25,295 nt of DNA from RUG11551 sp045546875. GTDB lineage: Bacteria; Planctomycetota; Planctomycetia; Pirellulales; Thermoguttaceae. Below, piece by piece: positions 10,659 through 17,063 of the stretch. Made by a program: the position numbers and the translations under genes. Under the pieces are notes generated by a model. The model was given only the letters and a program-made list of their open reading frames with translations. It ran no database searches and was not told where the DNA came from. The stretch spans positions 1 to 25,295 of the forward strand of contig JAZQDP010000461.1 of assembly GCA_045546875.1 (NCBI GenBank). Direction: 5' to 3'. Position 1 is the first letter of the stretch. The number at the start of each line of letters is the position of its first letter.

Positions 10659-10685
10659 ATTATACTTTTTTTGAAAAGCCGTCAA
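10659..10685 (-). promoter_or_regulatory. Predicted promoter of the leader peptide and transsulfuration operon
   Basis: On the minus strand, TTGACG (10685-10680), a 15-nt spacer and TATAAT (10664-10659). The spacer is short but both hexamers are close to consensus. The start would be near 10652, giving a leader of about 390 nt. Confidence 0.6.
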
Positions 10686-10912
10686 TAGCCCCCGAGGAAA
10701 GATTTTTAAAATTTTTAGAAATTTTTCAAAAATTCATAATCGCAGCGGCAACCGTCTTGTATAATTACTCGTGGATTATAATACTATTAATTATTAGAGG
10801 TTGACTCGCGTTGTAGTTTGCGTTTTGCAAGCTGATATCATGCCTCCAATTTATTTAGAAAACTATTATTAATAGTTTTAGATAACACAGAAACTCTGTG
10901 AAGATTGATAAC
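10686..10912. other. Divergent spacer with possible plus-strand promoter
   Basis: A+T-rich spacer between the minus-strand sulfur operon promoter and the plus-strand gene at 10913. Two TATAAT hexamers occur on the plus strand (10760-10765 and 10777-10782), either of which could be the -10 element of that gene. Neither has a good -35, so this is only a suggestion. Confidence 0.35.
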
Positions 10913-11422
10913 ATGAAAAGAGTAATAATTGGACTTGTACTGTTCGCTCTGGTTTTGATCGCGTTATTATTATGCGTCTTTTTTGCAATGACAATATTAG
11001 AACCGCGCAGTCGAGAATACCCTGTCGTTGAAGGCGTCGAAAAAACGCCAATCAAAGAATATTTGCCCTTTTCGTTTTCTGATAACGACGTAATTTTGGC
11101 GAAATGCCAATGCCGATGTCTGACAAACGAGCGGGTTCCAGGACCAAATGCGTACGCTTACGAAGGGGTTCTTATTTTTAGGGAGGGATTTACTATCGAT
11201 CCTCAACAGTTTAAAGATGAGCGTACAGAGGATGAAATCAAAGCGCTTTTGAATGATTCAAAAGGAAAAGCGATTCCCATTTTTAATGAAATTAAATTGT
11301 ATAGAAACGGGGACAATTGGAAAGAGATTTCAACGCTAAAGCCCAGTCCGGAAGAAAGCGTTGCCGTTTATTATCGAGAGTCTGATCGGACGCTTGTATT
11401 TTCTATTCAGCATTACAATTAA
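10913..11422 (+). CDS. Small membrane-anchored protein of unknown function
   Basis: A 169-residue protein with one N-terminal membrane helix (about residues 4-26) preceded by Lys/Arg. A signal-anchor with the rest outside the cytoplasm is therefore likely, although uncleaved export cannot be distinguished from cleavage. The outer part contains a CQCRC motif near residues 65-69, then alternating charged and hydrophobic segments ending in VAVYYRESDRTLVFSIQHY. I do not recognise the family. The start is ATG 10913; a GTG at 10898 would add five residues without improving the signal. It stands alone on the plus strand between two regulated operons, with the CxCxC hinting at metal or redox chemistry only weakly. 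Confidence 0.65.
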   Translation: MKRVIIGLVLFALVLIALLLCVFFAMTILEPRSREYPVVEGVEKTPIKEYLPFSFSDNDVILAKCQCRCLTNERVPGPNAYAYEGVLIFREGFTIDPQQFKDERTEDEIKALLNDSKGKAIPIFNEIKLYRNGDNWKEISTLKPSPEESVAVYYRESDRTLVFSIQHYN

Positions 11423-11868
11423 GACCGTTATATACTGAAACGACTTGAGTTTTTCCAAAAAATGAGCTATTAGTTCCTAGCCACTAGCTATTAGCTTGAT
11501 AAACCTGATTCGTGCGTTGTCGCAAGAAATATGGATAACCAAGCTAGAGGCTTCTTTTTCGGGAAATTTCAAGTGGAAAAAGTATATATTGGCGGGGCGA
11601 TGCTCTGTCGACCACAGACGTCCCCGCCTGCCAATCCCGCATACCATCTCCATTGACCCCGGTTCGCAGGCGTTGGCGCCATAGACGTCCCCAAAAAAGA
11701 AAGCGACGGCAAGCCGTCGCACTCCACACGTTTCGCTCAAAACCACGGGATTTACACCTGAACAGCGCCTAAATTTTTGCTTTCCGATGCCTCCTAACCT
11801 TTCAAAACTCCCAACTTACCACTCTTTTTTAAAAAATTTTAAAAATTTTCTAGAATTTTCTAAAAAAG
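11423..11868. repeat. Non-coding spacer, looks like a decayed dispersed repeat
   Basis: No gene is supported. It contains tandem-like words (CTATTAG at 11467 and 11488, with CTAG words between), the palindrome GACGGCAAGCCGTC near 11703-11716, and a G+C-rich block around 11598-11690 repeating GACGTCCCC motifs. An 89-codon frame on the minus strand crosses this block but lacks a ribosome binding site or recognised domain. The character suggests a degenerate intergenic repeat. This cannot be confirmed from one copy. Confidence 0.4.
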
Positions 11869-11882
11869 TTAGACAAGTCTAA
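11869..11882. promoter_or_regulatory. Predicted DtxR-family operator 1
   Basis: TTAGACAAGTCTAA is a perfect 6+6 inverted repeat with a 2-nt centre. It abuts the -35 element of the next promoter, where a bound repressor would block RNA polymerase. Its TTAG-N6-CTAA frame recurs at 12013 and 14322 and resembles part of the DtxR/IdeR box. Confidence 0.65.
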
Positions 11883-11910
11883 TTGACAAGATTTCAAAAA
11901 GCGCTATACT
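11883..11910 (+). promoter_or_regulatory. Sigma-70 promoter at the iron-regulon start
   Basis: TTGACA (11883-11888), a 16-nt spacer and TATACT (11905-11910). The start is expected near 11917. Operator 1 touches its -35 element. Confidence 0.75.
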
Positions 11911-11916
11911 GTATCT

Positions 11917-12001
11917 CAATGTTATGATTTGGCATACATGACAGTTACTGACTCCTACGTTTCCGCGTATGGGTACCGACGTACGCGGAAACGTCTTTTT
12001 G
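11917..12001 (+). ncRNA. Candidate metal-regulated small RNA or attenuated leader
   Basis: The promoter at 11883-11910 is followed by only about 40 nt of unpaired sequence and then a strong intrinsic terminator (arms 11957-11969 and 11982-11994, T-run 11996-12000). The main product would be a discrete RNA of about 85 nt under the metal regulator. It lies before the DUF3793 gene, so read-through would make it the leader of that gene. No riboswitch core was recognised. Start and function are inference. Confidence 0.45.
11957..12001 (+). terminator. Strong intrinsic terminator before the DUF3793 gene
   Basis: ACGTTTCCGCGTA (11957-11969) and TACGCGGAAACGT (11982-11994) form a perfect 13-bp stem with a 12-nt loop containing GGTACC. 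It is followed by C and five T. It lies between promoter and coding region, not after a gene. Confidence 0.85.
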
Positions 12002-12010
12002 AAAACCAAA

Positions 12011-12028
12011 CTTTAGACAAGACTAAAG
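12011..12028. promoter_or_regulatory. Predicted DtxR-family operator 2
   Basis: CTTTAGACAAGACTAAAG, with perfect outer arms CTTTAG/CTAAAG and a 6-nt centre. It ends 3 nt before the DUF3793 ATG, so a bound protein would also cover any start site close to that gene. Confidence 0.6.
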
Positions 12029-12031
12029 TAT

Positions 12032-12655
12032 ATGACTGAACTAATAAAGGTTGGCTGCGGCGCGAAGAGAATGGAACTCATGCGGAACTTGGCTCTGAAA
12101 ACAGCGCTGGTGAGAATGAAACTCAAACCGGCAGAAGTATTCTTTGTCAAGCAATGCTATCGCGCTCAAGTCCTGGCTGGAACTGAGGAAATATGCGCCA
12201 GTCAGCGTGAAATTCTCGAAAAACTCGGTCTTCCGTGGCGAGTTCTGCGACCAGGCGAAGACAGAAATCTGATTCTCTTTTACGATGTCGACGCTATGAC
12301 CCGCGTTATTAATGACGACGAAAAATGGTCTTTTCTGTCTCAATGCGGCTACATCAATCGAACGGTTGAAGGAACGCTCGATAGTCTGTGCCGCCGATTT
12401 GAAGAATGTGATTTTCCGCACGAAATCGGGCTTCTTCTTGGCTATCCGCTAAAAGACGTAGTCGGTTTTATGGACGGTGAATCACAGCCCGCCTACCGCG
12501 GCTCGTGGATGGTTTACGGCAACGTCGAAGAATCGATGAAAATCATGAACCTGTTCCGCCAAGGCTCTCTCGAGGCGGAACGAATATTAACCCAACCGGA
12601 AAGCTGGGAGAAATGCATCCAGCAAATTTGCGCCCTGGGAATGGCGCTGGCTTAA
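12032..12655 (+). CDS. DUF3793 family protein
   Basis: A 207-residue, probably cytoplasmic protein. The C-terminal half carries the DUF3793 pattern: HEIGLLLGYPLKDVVGFM (130-147), then GSWMVYGNVEESMKIMNLF. The function of this family is not known. It is often found with flavodoxin and ferrous iron transport genes, as here: a flavodoxin follows 15 nt downstream and feoAB lies in the same cluster. Seven cysteines are spread over the protein without a clear cluster. No good ribosome binding site precedes ATG 12032, whose upstream region is the operator; ATG 12071 would shorten it by 13 residues. Control by the metal regulator is inferred from the boxes at 11869 and 12011. Confidence 0.78.
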   Translation: MTELIKVGCGAKRMELMRNLALKTALVRMKLKPAEVFFVKQCYRAQVLAGTEEICASQREILEKLGLPWRVLRPGEDRNLILFYDVDAMTRVINDDEKWSFLSQCGYINRTVEGTLDSLCRRFEECDFPHEIGLLLGYPLKDVVGFMDGESQPAYRGSWMVYGNVEESMKIMNLFRQGSLEAERILTQPESWEKCIQQICALGMALA

Positions 12656-12670
12656 CGAAAAGGAGGAATT

Positions 12671-13165
12671 ATGGCAGATATAAAAGTAATCTACGGCAGT
12701 TCAACCGGTTCAACGGAAAGCGCGGCACATAAAATCGCAGCCGCTCTCAACGCAGACTGTATCAACGTCGCCAACGCTACGGCAGACGATTTCAAAGCTC
12801 CGATGCTGATTTTAGGCACGTCCACCTGGGGCGTTGGAGAACTTCAGGACGATTGGCAATCCGGAATCAACCTGCTTCAGTCGGCTGACCTGTCCGGCAC
12901 AACGGTAGCCTTTTTCGGGTTCGGCGATCAGGAATCGTTTGGCGACACCTACCTTGACGCCATGGGAGAGCTTTACGCTACGGCAGCCCCCAAAGCGGCA
13001 AAAGTCGTTGGGAAAACCAGCGTCGAGGGCTACAGCCATACCGCTTCCCGCGCCGTGGTCGACGGGGTTTTCTGCGGATTGGCTTTAGACGACGCTAATC
13101 AGCCAGATAAAACTGACGAAAGAATTAACGATTGGATTAAACAAATTTCCAGCGAAATGGCATAA
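12671..13165 (+). CDS. fld: Flavodoxin
   Basis: A 164-residue FMN electron carrier. The phosphate-binding loop GSSTGSTE spans residues 9-16 and the first flavin-stacking Trp is Trp53 in TSTWGVGELQDDW. FFGFGDQESFGDTY is the long-chain flavodoxin block that contributes the second aromatic residue. Flavodoxins replace ferredoxin in low-potential electron transfer when iron is limiting. That fits its place behind a metal-box promoter and before dtxR-feoAB. A strong ribosome binding site (AAGGAGGAATT) precedes the ATG, and the gene is 15 nt behind the DUF3793 gene, so one transcript is likely. Confidence 0.93.
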   Translation: MADIKVIYGSSTGSTESAAHKIAAALNADCINVANATADDFKAPMLILGTSTWGVGELQDDWQSGINLLQSADLSGTTVAFFGFGDQESFGDTYLDAMGELYATAAPKAAKVVGKTSVEGYSHTASRAVVDGVFCGLALDDANQPDKTDERINDWIKQISSEMA

Positions 13166-13194
13166 ATCCCCCTTTTCAAATTCGTTTTATTTGA

Positions 13195-13217
13195 TATACT
13201 TTAGGTATACTTAAAGT
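13195..13217. promoter_or_regulatory. -10 element with overlapping predicted autoregulatory operator 3
   Basis: ACTTTAGGTATACTTAAAGT (13198-13217) is an 18-of-20 palindrome, overlapping a TATACT -10 element (13195-13200) of the regulator gene. TTTAGG/CTTAAA resembles the TTAGG half-site of DtxR boxes. The -35 is weak. The placement over the start site suggests repression of the regulator by itself. Confidence 0.55.
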
Positions 13218-13260
13218 TGTTTGAGTAGACGTATTTGAAATCCCTTTTGGAGGAACTGCC

Positions 13261-14028
13261 ATGACTCACGACGACTCTCTTGATTTATCAGAAAGTCTGG
13301 AGGATTATCTGGAAACGATCCTGATAATGATTCGCGATAAAAACAGCGTTCGTCCAAAAGACATAGCGGAAGCTCTTAAAGTTACTGGGCCTTCGGTTAC
13401 AGTGGCTTTGAAAAGTTTAGCGCAGAAAAAGCTCATAAATTATGCCCCGTATGAATTTATAACATTCACAACGGCAGGCGAGCAGATTGCCCAAGAGGTT
13501 TACAGCAGGCACATTCGATTACGCTCTTTTTTGCGAGACATCCTTCAGGTCAATCCTGAAAGAGCCAATCAAGTTGCTTGCCGCATAGAACATGCAATGC
13601 CTAACGACATCATCGATAAACTTGTTCGTTTTGCAACGTTTATCGAAGATTGCCCGCGAGGTGGAAAAGAATGGATTTCCCGATTTGAGCAGGTTTGCAA
13701 TTTGGATAATAATTGCCAGGATTGCCAGGATTGCTCACATCAGGTTCAACAAAGAGTCCAGAAACTTCAGGAAGTTATCGCTCTTCAAAAATCCAGGCAA
13801 CTTCCATTAAACGAACTCGAATCAGGGCAGAAAGGCACAATCGCTCGCATTAATTTATCCGGCGAACCGCTTCACCAATTATTACAAACGGGAGCGACTC
13901 TGGGCACGCTTGTAGAAGTGGATAAGGCGTCTGTTCAGGGAAGCTCCCTCTATTTACGTATAAAAGGGTCGCATTTGAACATGACGGTCGAAGACGCACA
14001 ACTGGTGTTAATCGACCTGATTGAATAA
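13261..14028 (+). CDS. DtxR-family metal-dependent repressor with C-terminal FeoA/SH3-like domain
   Basis: A 255-residue regulator. The winged helix-turn-helix spans residues 11-75 (SVRPKDIAEALKVTGPSVTVALKSL), and the dimerisation/metal domain follows, with His84, Cys107, Glu110 and His111 in ACRIEHAM. These match the DtxR primary-site Cys102, Glu105 and His106, so Fe(II) is the likely co-repressor. Residues 183-255 form a FeoA/SH3-like domain. An unusual linker holds Cys131, Cys146, Cys152, Cys155 and Cys158 (with CxxCxxC), possibly binding a metal or Fe-S cluster. A strong ribosome binding site (TTTTGGAGGAACTGCC) precedes ATG 13261. It probably controls the palindromes at 11869, 12011, 13198 and 14322. 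Confidence 0.9.
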   Translation: MTHDDSLDLSESLEDYLETILIMIRDKNSVRPKDIAEALKVTGPSVTVALKSLAQKKLINYAPYEFITFTTAGEQIAQEVYSRHIRLRSFLRDILQVNPERANQVACRIEHAMPNDIIDKLVRFATFIEDCPRGGKEWISRFEQVCNLDNNCQDCQDCSHQVQQRVQKLQEVIALQKSRQLPLNELESGQKGTIARINLSGEPLHQLLQTGATLGTLVEVDKASVQGSSLYLRIKGSHLNMTVEDAQLVLIDLIE

Positions 14029-14053
14029 TTTTACAATGAAAGGCAGGTTTACA

Positions 14054-14275
14054 ATGTCATTAAAAGACTCAACCAATGGCGATACCGTCAGAATTATTTC
14101 CATCAACGCCTCTGACGCAAACGTTAATCGTCTCTGTTCAATGGGAATCCTCCCCGGCTCAGACGTTCAAATCGTAAACAACAAACTGTGGGGAGCTACT
14201 CACGTCAATTGCATGGGAACGCGACTTATCCTCGGACGAGATTTGCCTCAAAAAATTAATGTTAAATTATTATAA
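14054..14275 (+). CDS. feoA: FeoA family protein
   Basis: A 73-residue SH3-like protein. Motifs are DTVRIISINASDANVNRLCSMGILPGSDVQIVN, with the family's MG-(I/L)-x-PG turn, and the end GTRLILGRDLPQKINVKLL. FeoA assists the iron permease FeoB in the cytoplasm. The start chosen is ATG 14054, preceded by AGGCAGG; the open frame extends further upstream (to a TTG at 14021 overlapping the regulator gene, with an ATG at 14036), but FeoA homology begins at 14054. It follows the regulator gene by 25 nt, so regulator and FeoA are likely one unit, and feoB follows 78 nt later behind its own metal box. Confidence 0.9.
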   Translation: MSLKDSTNGDTVRIISINASDANVNRLCSMGILPGSDVQIVNNKLWGATHVNCMGTRLILGRDLPQKINVKLL

Positions 14276-14321
14276 TCCTTCCCTTTTTCCCCTTTACTAT
14301 ATCATTTTTTTACCTAAATGA

Positions 14322-14335
14322 TTAGTCACGTCTAA
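14322..14335. promoter_or_regulatory. Predicted DtxR-family operator 4, upstream of feoB
   Basis: TTAGTCACGTCTAA, in an ATTAG-N6-CTAAT frame, lies 18 nt before the feoB ATG. It has the same spacing as operators 1 and 2. A weak promoter (TTTACT, 16 nt, TAAATG) lies just upstream, so the site would cover its start. Confidence 0.6.
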
Positions 14336-14353
14336 TTGTTTTAGAGATGCAAA

Positions 14354-16510
14354 ATGAGCGACAAAATTATTAAAGCTATTTTGGCGGGACAGCCAAACAG
14401 CGGAAAATCAACTGTATTTAACAACTTAACCGGAGCGCATGAACACGTTGGGAATTATCCCGGCATTACGGTTGAATGGCATACCGGAACCCGTAAATAT
14501 AACAACGCAACATTCGAGCTGACGGACCTGCCAGGTACGTACAGCTTGTCTGCTTATTCAGAAGAAGAACGCGTCGCGAGAGATTTTATTATTAATGGCG
14601 ATTACGATTTTGTCATTAATATTGTTGACGCCTCCAATCTGGAAAGAAACCTTCTCTTAACCCTTCAACTCAAAGAACTTGGCGTTCCGGTACTGGTCGT
14701 CTTAAATATGATCGACCTTGCCAAAAAGAACGGCATAAACATCGATAAAGAAGCGCTTTCCGCTCAACTGGGCATGCCGATTGTTGAAGCTGTCGGCTAC
14801 GAATCGAATACCGTTAACGTCGTATTTGACGCCGCAGAAAAGTTGTATGATTCGCTTGGCGAAAACGGCGGTAAAACAGCTCTTAAGCTCAACGCGGAAG
14901 AATTTGCAAAATCTAAAACGACAGAAGAAGAGATTGCTATTACATCAGCCCGGTTGGCAGAAATCAACCGCATGTGCGGCATTGCCGTAATGAAACGTCA
15001 TAGCGATAGCCAAAGCCGATCAGATAAAGTTGACGCTATTCTGACCAACGTTTGGCTCGGGATTCCGATCTTCCTGTTCTTGCTGTATTTGGTATTTCAG
15101 GCTACCTTTACATTGGGAGCATACCCGATGGACTGGATTGAGGCTGGATTTGAATGGCTGGGCGATTGGGTAAGCGGTTTCTGGCCTGAAGGTCAGGACA
15201 GTTTACTCAAGTCGATGATTGTTGACGGCATTATCGGCGGATTGGGCGGCGTTCTCGTCTTTCTGCCCAATATCTTGATTCTCTTCCTGGCAATCGCCAT
15301 TTTGGAAGACTCCGGCTACATGGCTCGCGCGGCGTACCTTGCAGACAACTTCATGAAACATATCGGTCTGCACGGCAAGAGCTTCGTTCCGATGATTATC
15401 GGATTCGGCTGCGGCATTCCCGCCATTATGGCAACCAGAACGCTGTCGAGCAGGAAAGAACGCTTGATTACCATGTTTATTATCCCCTGGATGAGCTGCG
15501 GCGCGCGCGTTCCGATTTATATGCTCCTCGTGCCGGCGTTCTTCCCGGAAGCGTATCAGGCAACCGTCATGTGGGGCTTGTACGTATTGGGAATTATTGT
15601 TGCGATTATTGTTGCAATGATTATGAGCGCGTTTGTAATGCGGGAAGAAAACGCTCCGTTCATTATCGAGCTGCCGCCGTATCGGTTCCCGACATTTAGA
15701 ACCGTTGGAATTCACACGATCGAACGCGGCTGGCTGTACCTGAAAAAAGCCGGTACGATTATTCTGGGCATCTCGATTATTCTGTGGGCGTTAGCCAAGT
15801 TCCCGGTTCTGCCAACATCGGAATCGGAGAAATTTGAAGCGCAGCGCGCCCCAATCGCTCAAAAGCTGGAAGAACTCAAAAAAGCCAATCCGGACCTGGA
15901 AACCTTGGCAGCAGATCGCGACGCTGCACAGGAAGAACGCAACGGTCTGGAAGAAGATTCTGCTCTGGCGGAAGCCGAAAAAGAAACGAAAACGGCTCAA
16001 TTGGACAAGCAGTTGGAAGAATTCAACGCGAAGCTGGCAACTTACGACGACCTGAACGGTCAGATCGAAGACATCAACAATCAGGAAGCGGAAGAGCAGT
16101 TGGCGTACTCCTATTCCGGTCGCTTGGGACATCTGATGGTTCCGGTCATCAAAACGATGGGATTCGACTGGAAGATCGGCACAGCAATCGTTGGAGCCTT
16201 GGCGGCAAAAGAAGTCTTTGTCGCTCAGATGGGCATTGTTTACAGCATCGGCGAAGCGGACGAAGAATCGGAATCTTTGCGCGAGATTATGAAAAAGAAT
16301 TATTCGCCGCTGGTTGGGCTGTCGATTTTGGTATTCTGCCTGCTTTCCGCTCCGTGCGTTGCGACGTTTGCAATTATGGTAAAAGAAGCGGGCTGGGGCT
16401 GGGCGTTTGCTCAGTTCATAACCTGTTCGGTTGTCGCCTGGGTGGTCTCAACGTTGATTTTCCAGATTGGAACCTGGCTTCAGATCGGAACGGAACTGCT
16501 TATTAAATAG
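14354..16510 (+). CDS. feoB: Ferrous iron transport protein B
   Basis: A 718-residue inner-membrane Fe(II) permease. The N-terminal G domain has G1 GQPNSGKST (12-20), G3 DLPG (58-61) and G4 NMID (118-121). The membrane domain starts near residue 233 and holds two Gate motifs, FGCGIPAIMATRTL (351-364) and SCGARVPIY (381-389), and the APCVATFA segment (667-674). The conserved cysteines are Cys353, Cys382 and Cys668. Between two membrane segments, residues about 488-583 form a highly charged Glu/Lys/Ala heptad-like coiled coil, longer than the short loop usual there. The predicted metal box is upstream, and a Cys-rich membrane peptide gene follows. Confidence 0.96.
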   Translation: MSDKIIKAILAGQPNSGKSTVFNNLTGAHEHVGNYPGITVEWHTGTRKYNNATFELTDLPGTYSLSAYSEEERVARDFIINGDYDFVINIVDASNLERNLLLTLQLKELGVPVLVVLNMIDLAKKNGINIDKEALSAQLGMPIVEAVGYESNTVNVVFDAAEKLYDSLGENGGKTALKLNAEEFAKSKTTEEEIAITSARLAEINRMCGIAVMKRHSDSQSRSDKVDAILTNVWLGIPIFLFLLYLVFQATFTLGAYPMDWIEAGFEWLGDWVSGFWPEGQDSLLKSMIVDGIIGGLGGVLVFLPNILILFLAIAILEDSGYMARAAYLADNFMKHIGLHGKSFVPMIIGFGCGIPAIMATRTLSSRKERLITMFIIPWMSCGARVPIYMLLVPAFFPEAYQATVMWGLYVLGIIVAIIVAMIMSAFVMREENAPFIIELPPYRFPTFRTVGIHTIERGWLYLKKAGTIILGISIILWALAKFPVLPTSESEKFEAQRAPIAQKLEELKKANPDLETLAADRDAAQEERNGLEEDSALAEAEKETKTAQLDKQLEEFNAKLATYDDLNGQIEDINNQEAEEQLAYSYSGRLGHLMVPVIKTMGFDWKIGTAIVGALAAKEVFVAQMGIVYSIGEADEESESLREIMKKNYSPLVGLSILVFCLLSAPCVATFAIMVKEAGWGWAFAQFITCSVVAWVVSTLIFQIGTWLQIGTELLIK

Positions 16511-16517
16511 CTTTTGA

Positions 16518-16553
16518 AATCCAGAGACGAATTTCAAACTTCGTCTCTGGATT
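16518..16553 (+). other. Perfect hairpin between feoB and its small partner gene
   Basis: AATCCAGAGACGAA (16518-16531) and TTCGTCTCTGGATT (16540-16553) make a 14-bp stem with an 8-nt loop and no T-run. Within an operon this could lower downstream expression or stabilise the feoB mRNA. Confidence 0.6.
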
Positions 16554-16583
16554 ACAGAATTACAATCTTGGTTTAAAATAGAA

Positions 16584-16769
16584 ATGACAGAAACAGCATT
16601 TGTATACATCATCCTTGCCGCAGCGGTTGTTTACGTAATATATCGCGTTTACCTGCTTACAAAAGGGAAGTCTTCCTGCTGCTCCAACTCAGACAATCCC
16701 AGCGGCGGTTGCGGTTGCTGCTGCAAACACTGCCACTGCAATTCTGACGAGGAAAACAAACAGGATTAA
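16584..16769 (+). CDS. FeoB-associated Cys-rich membrane protein
   Basis: A 61-residue peptide with one N-terminal membrane helix (residues 4-25) and a short basic segment. Its Cys-rich tail has eight cysteines and two histidines in SCCS and GCGCCCKHCHC, then an acidic end. This is the architecture of the small Cys-rich proteins that accompany FeoB (PF12669-type). They are thought to play a FeoC-like role in handling iron on the cytoplasmic face, though the mechanism is unproven. It lies 73 nt behind feoB, separated by a hairpin, with the operon terminator after it. Confidence 0.85.
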   Translation: MTETAFVYIILAAAVVYVIYRVYLLTKGKSSCCSNSDNPSGGCGCCCKHCHCNSDEENKQD

Positions 16770-16804
16770 AGCGTTTTCGTCGCTTTACACAACTATTCTT
16801 CTCT

Positions 16805-16859
16805 ATCCCCCCCCTTTTTCAGAGTTCTGCATAACCTGTAAAAAAGGGAGGGATTTTTT
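16805..16859 (+). terminator. Intrinsic terminator of the feoB unit
   Basis: CCCTTTTT (16812-16819) pairs with AAAAAAGGG (16840-16848), extended by flanking C-rich and GGGAT runs. It is followed by TTTTTT (16854-16859), 36 nt beyond the last gene. Confidence 0.7.
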
Positions 16860-16977
16860 ATGGATCTTCAGGTGCGTTCAACTTTTGGGGGCAATATGTA
16901 ATGACAGACGCCTAATGCGTCTGTTAGAACCGCGCTAGCGGTTTTGACGACACCCCCAATTATCGCGCCCATTTATA

Positions 16978-17006
16978 CAAAAAACCCGGAAACAAACGTT
17001 TCCGGG
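16978..17006 (-). terminator. Intrinsic terminator of serC
   Basis: CCCGGAAAC (16985-16993) and GTTTCCGGG (16998-17006) form a perfect 9-bp stem with a 4-nt loop, followed on the minus strand by a T-run. It lies 57 nt after the serC stop. Confidence 0.85.
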
Positions 17007-17063
17007 CGACAGTGAGTTTTAGCAACGATCTTTTAATAAGCGTTTGGAAGGGGTTGATGCTTA

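Noticed and set aside
11477..11746. 89-codon frame on the minus strand
   Set aside because: No ribosome binding site and it crosses palindromes and a repeat-like block; not treated as a gene.
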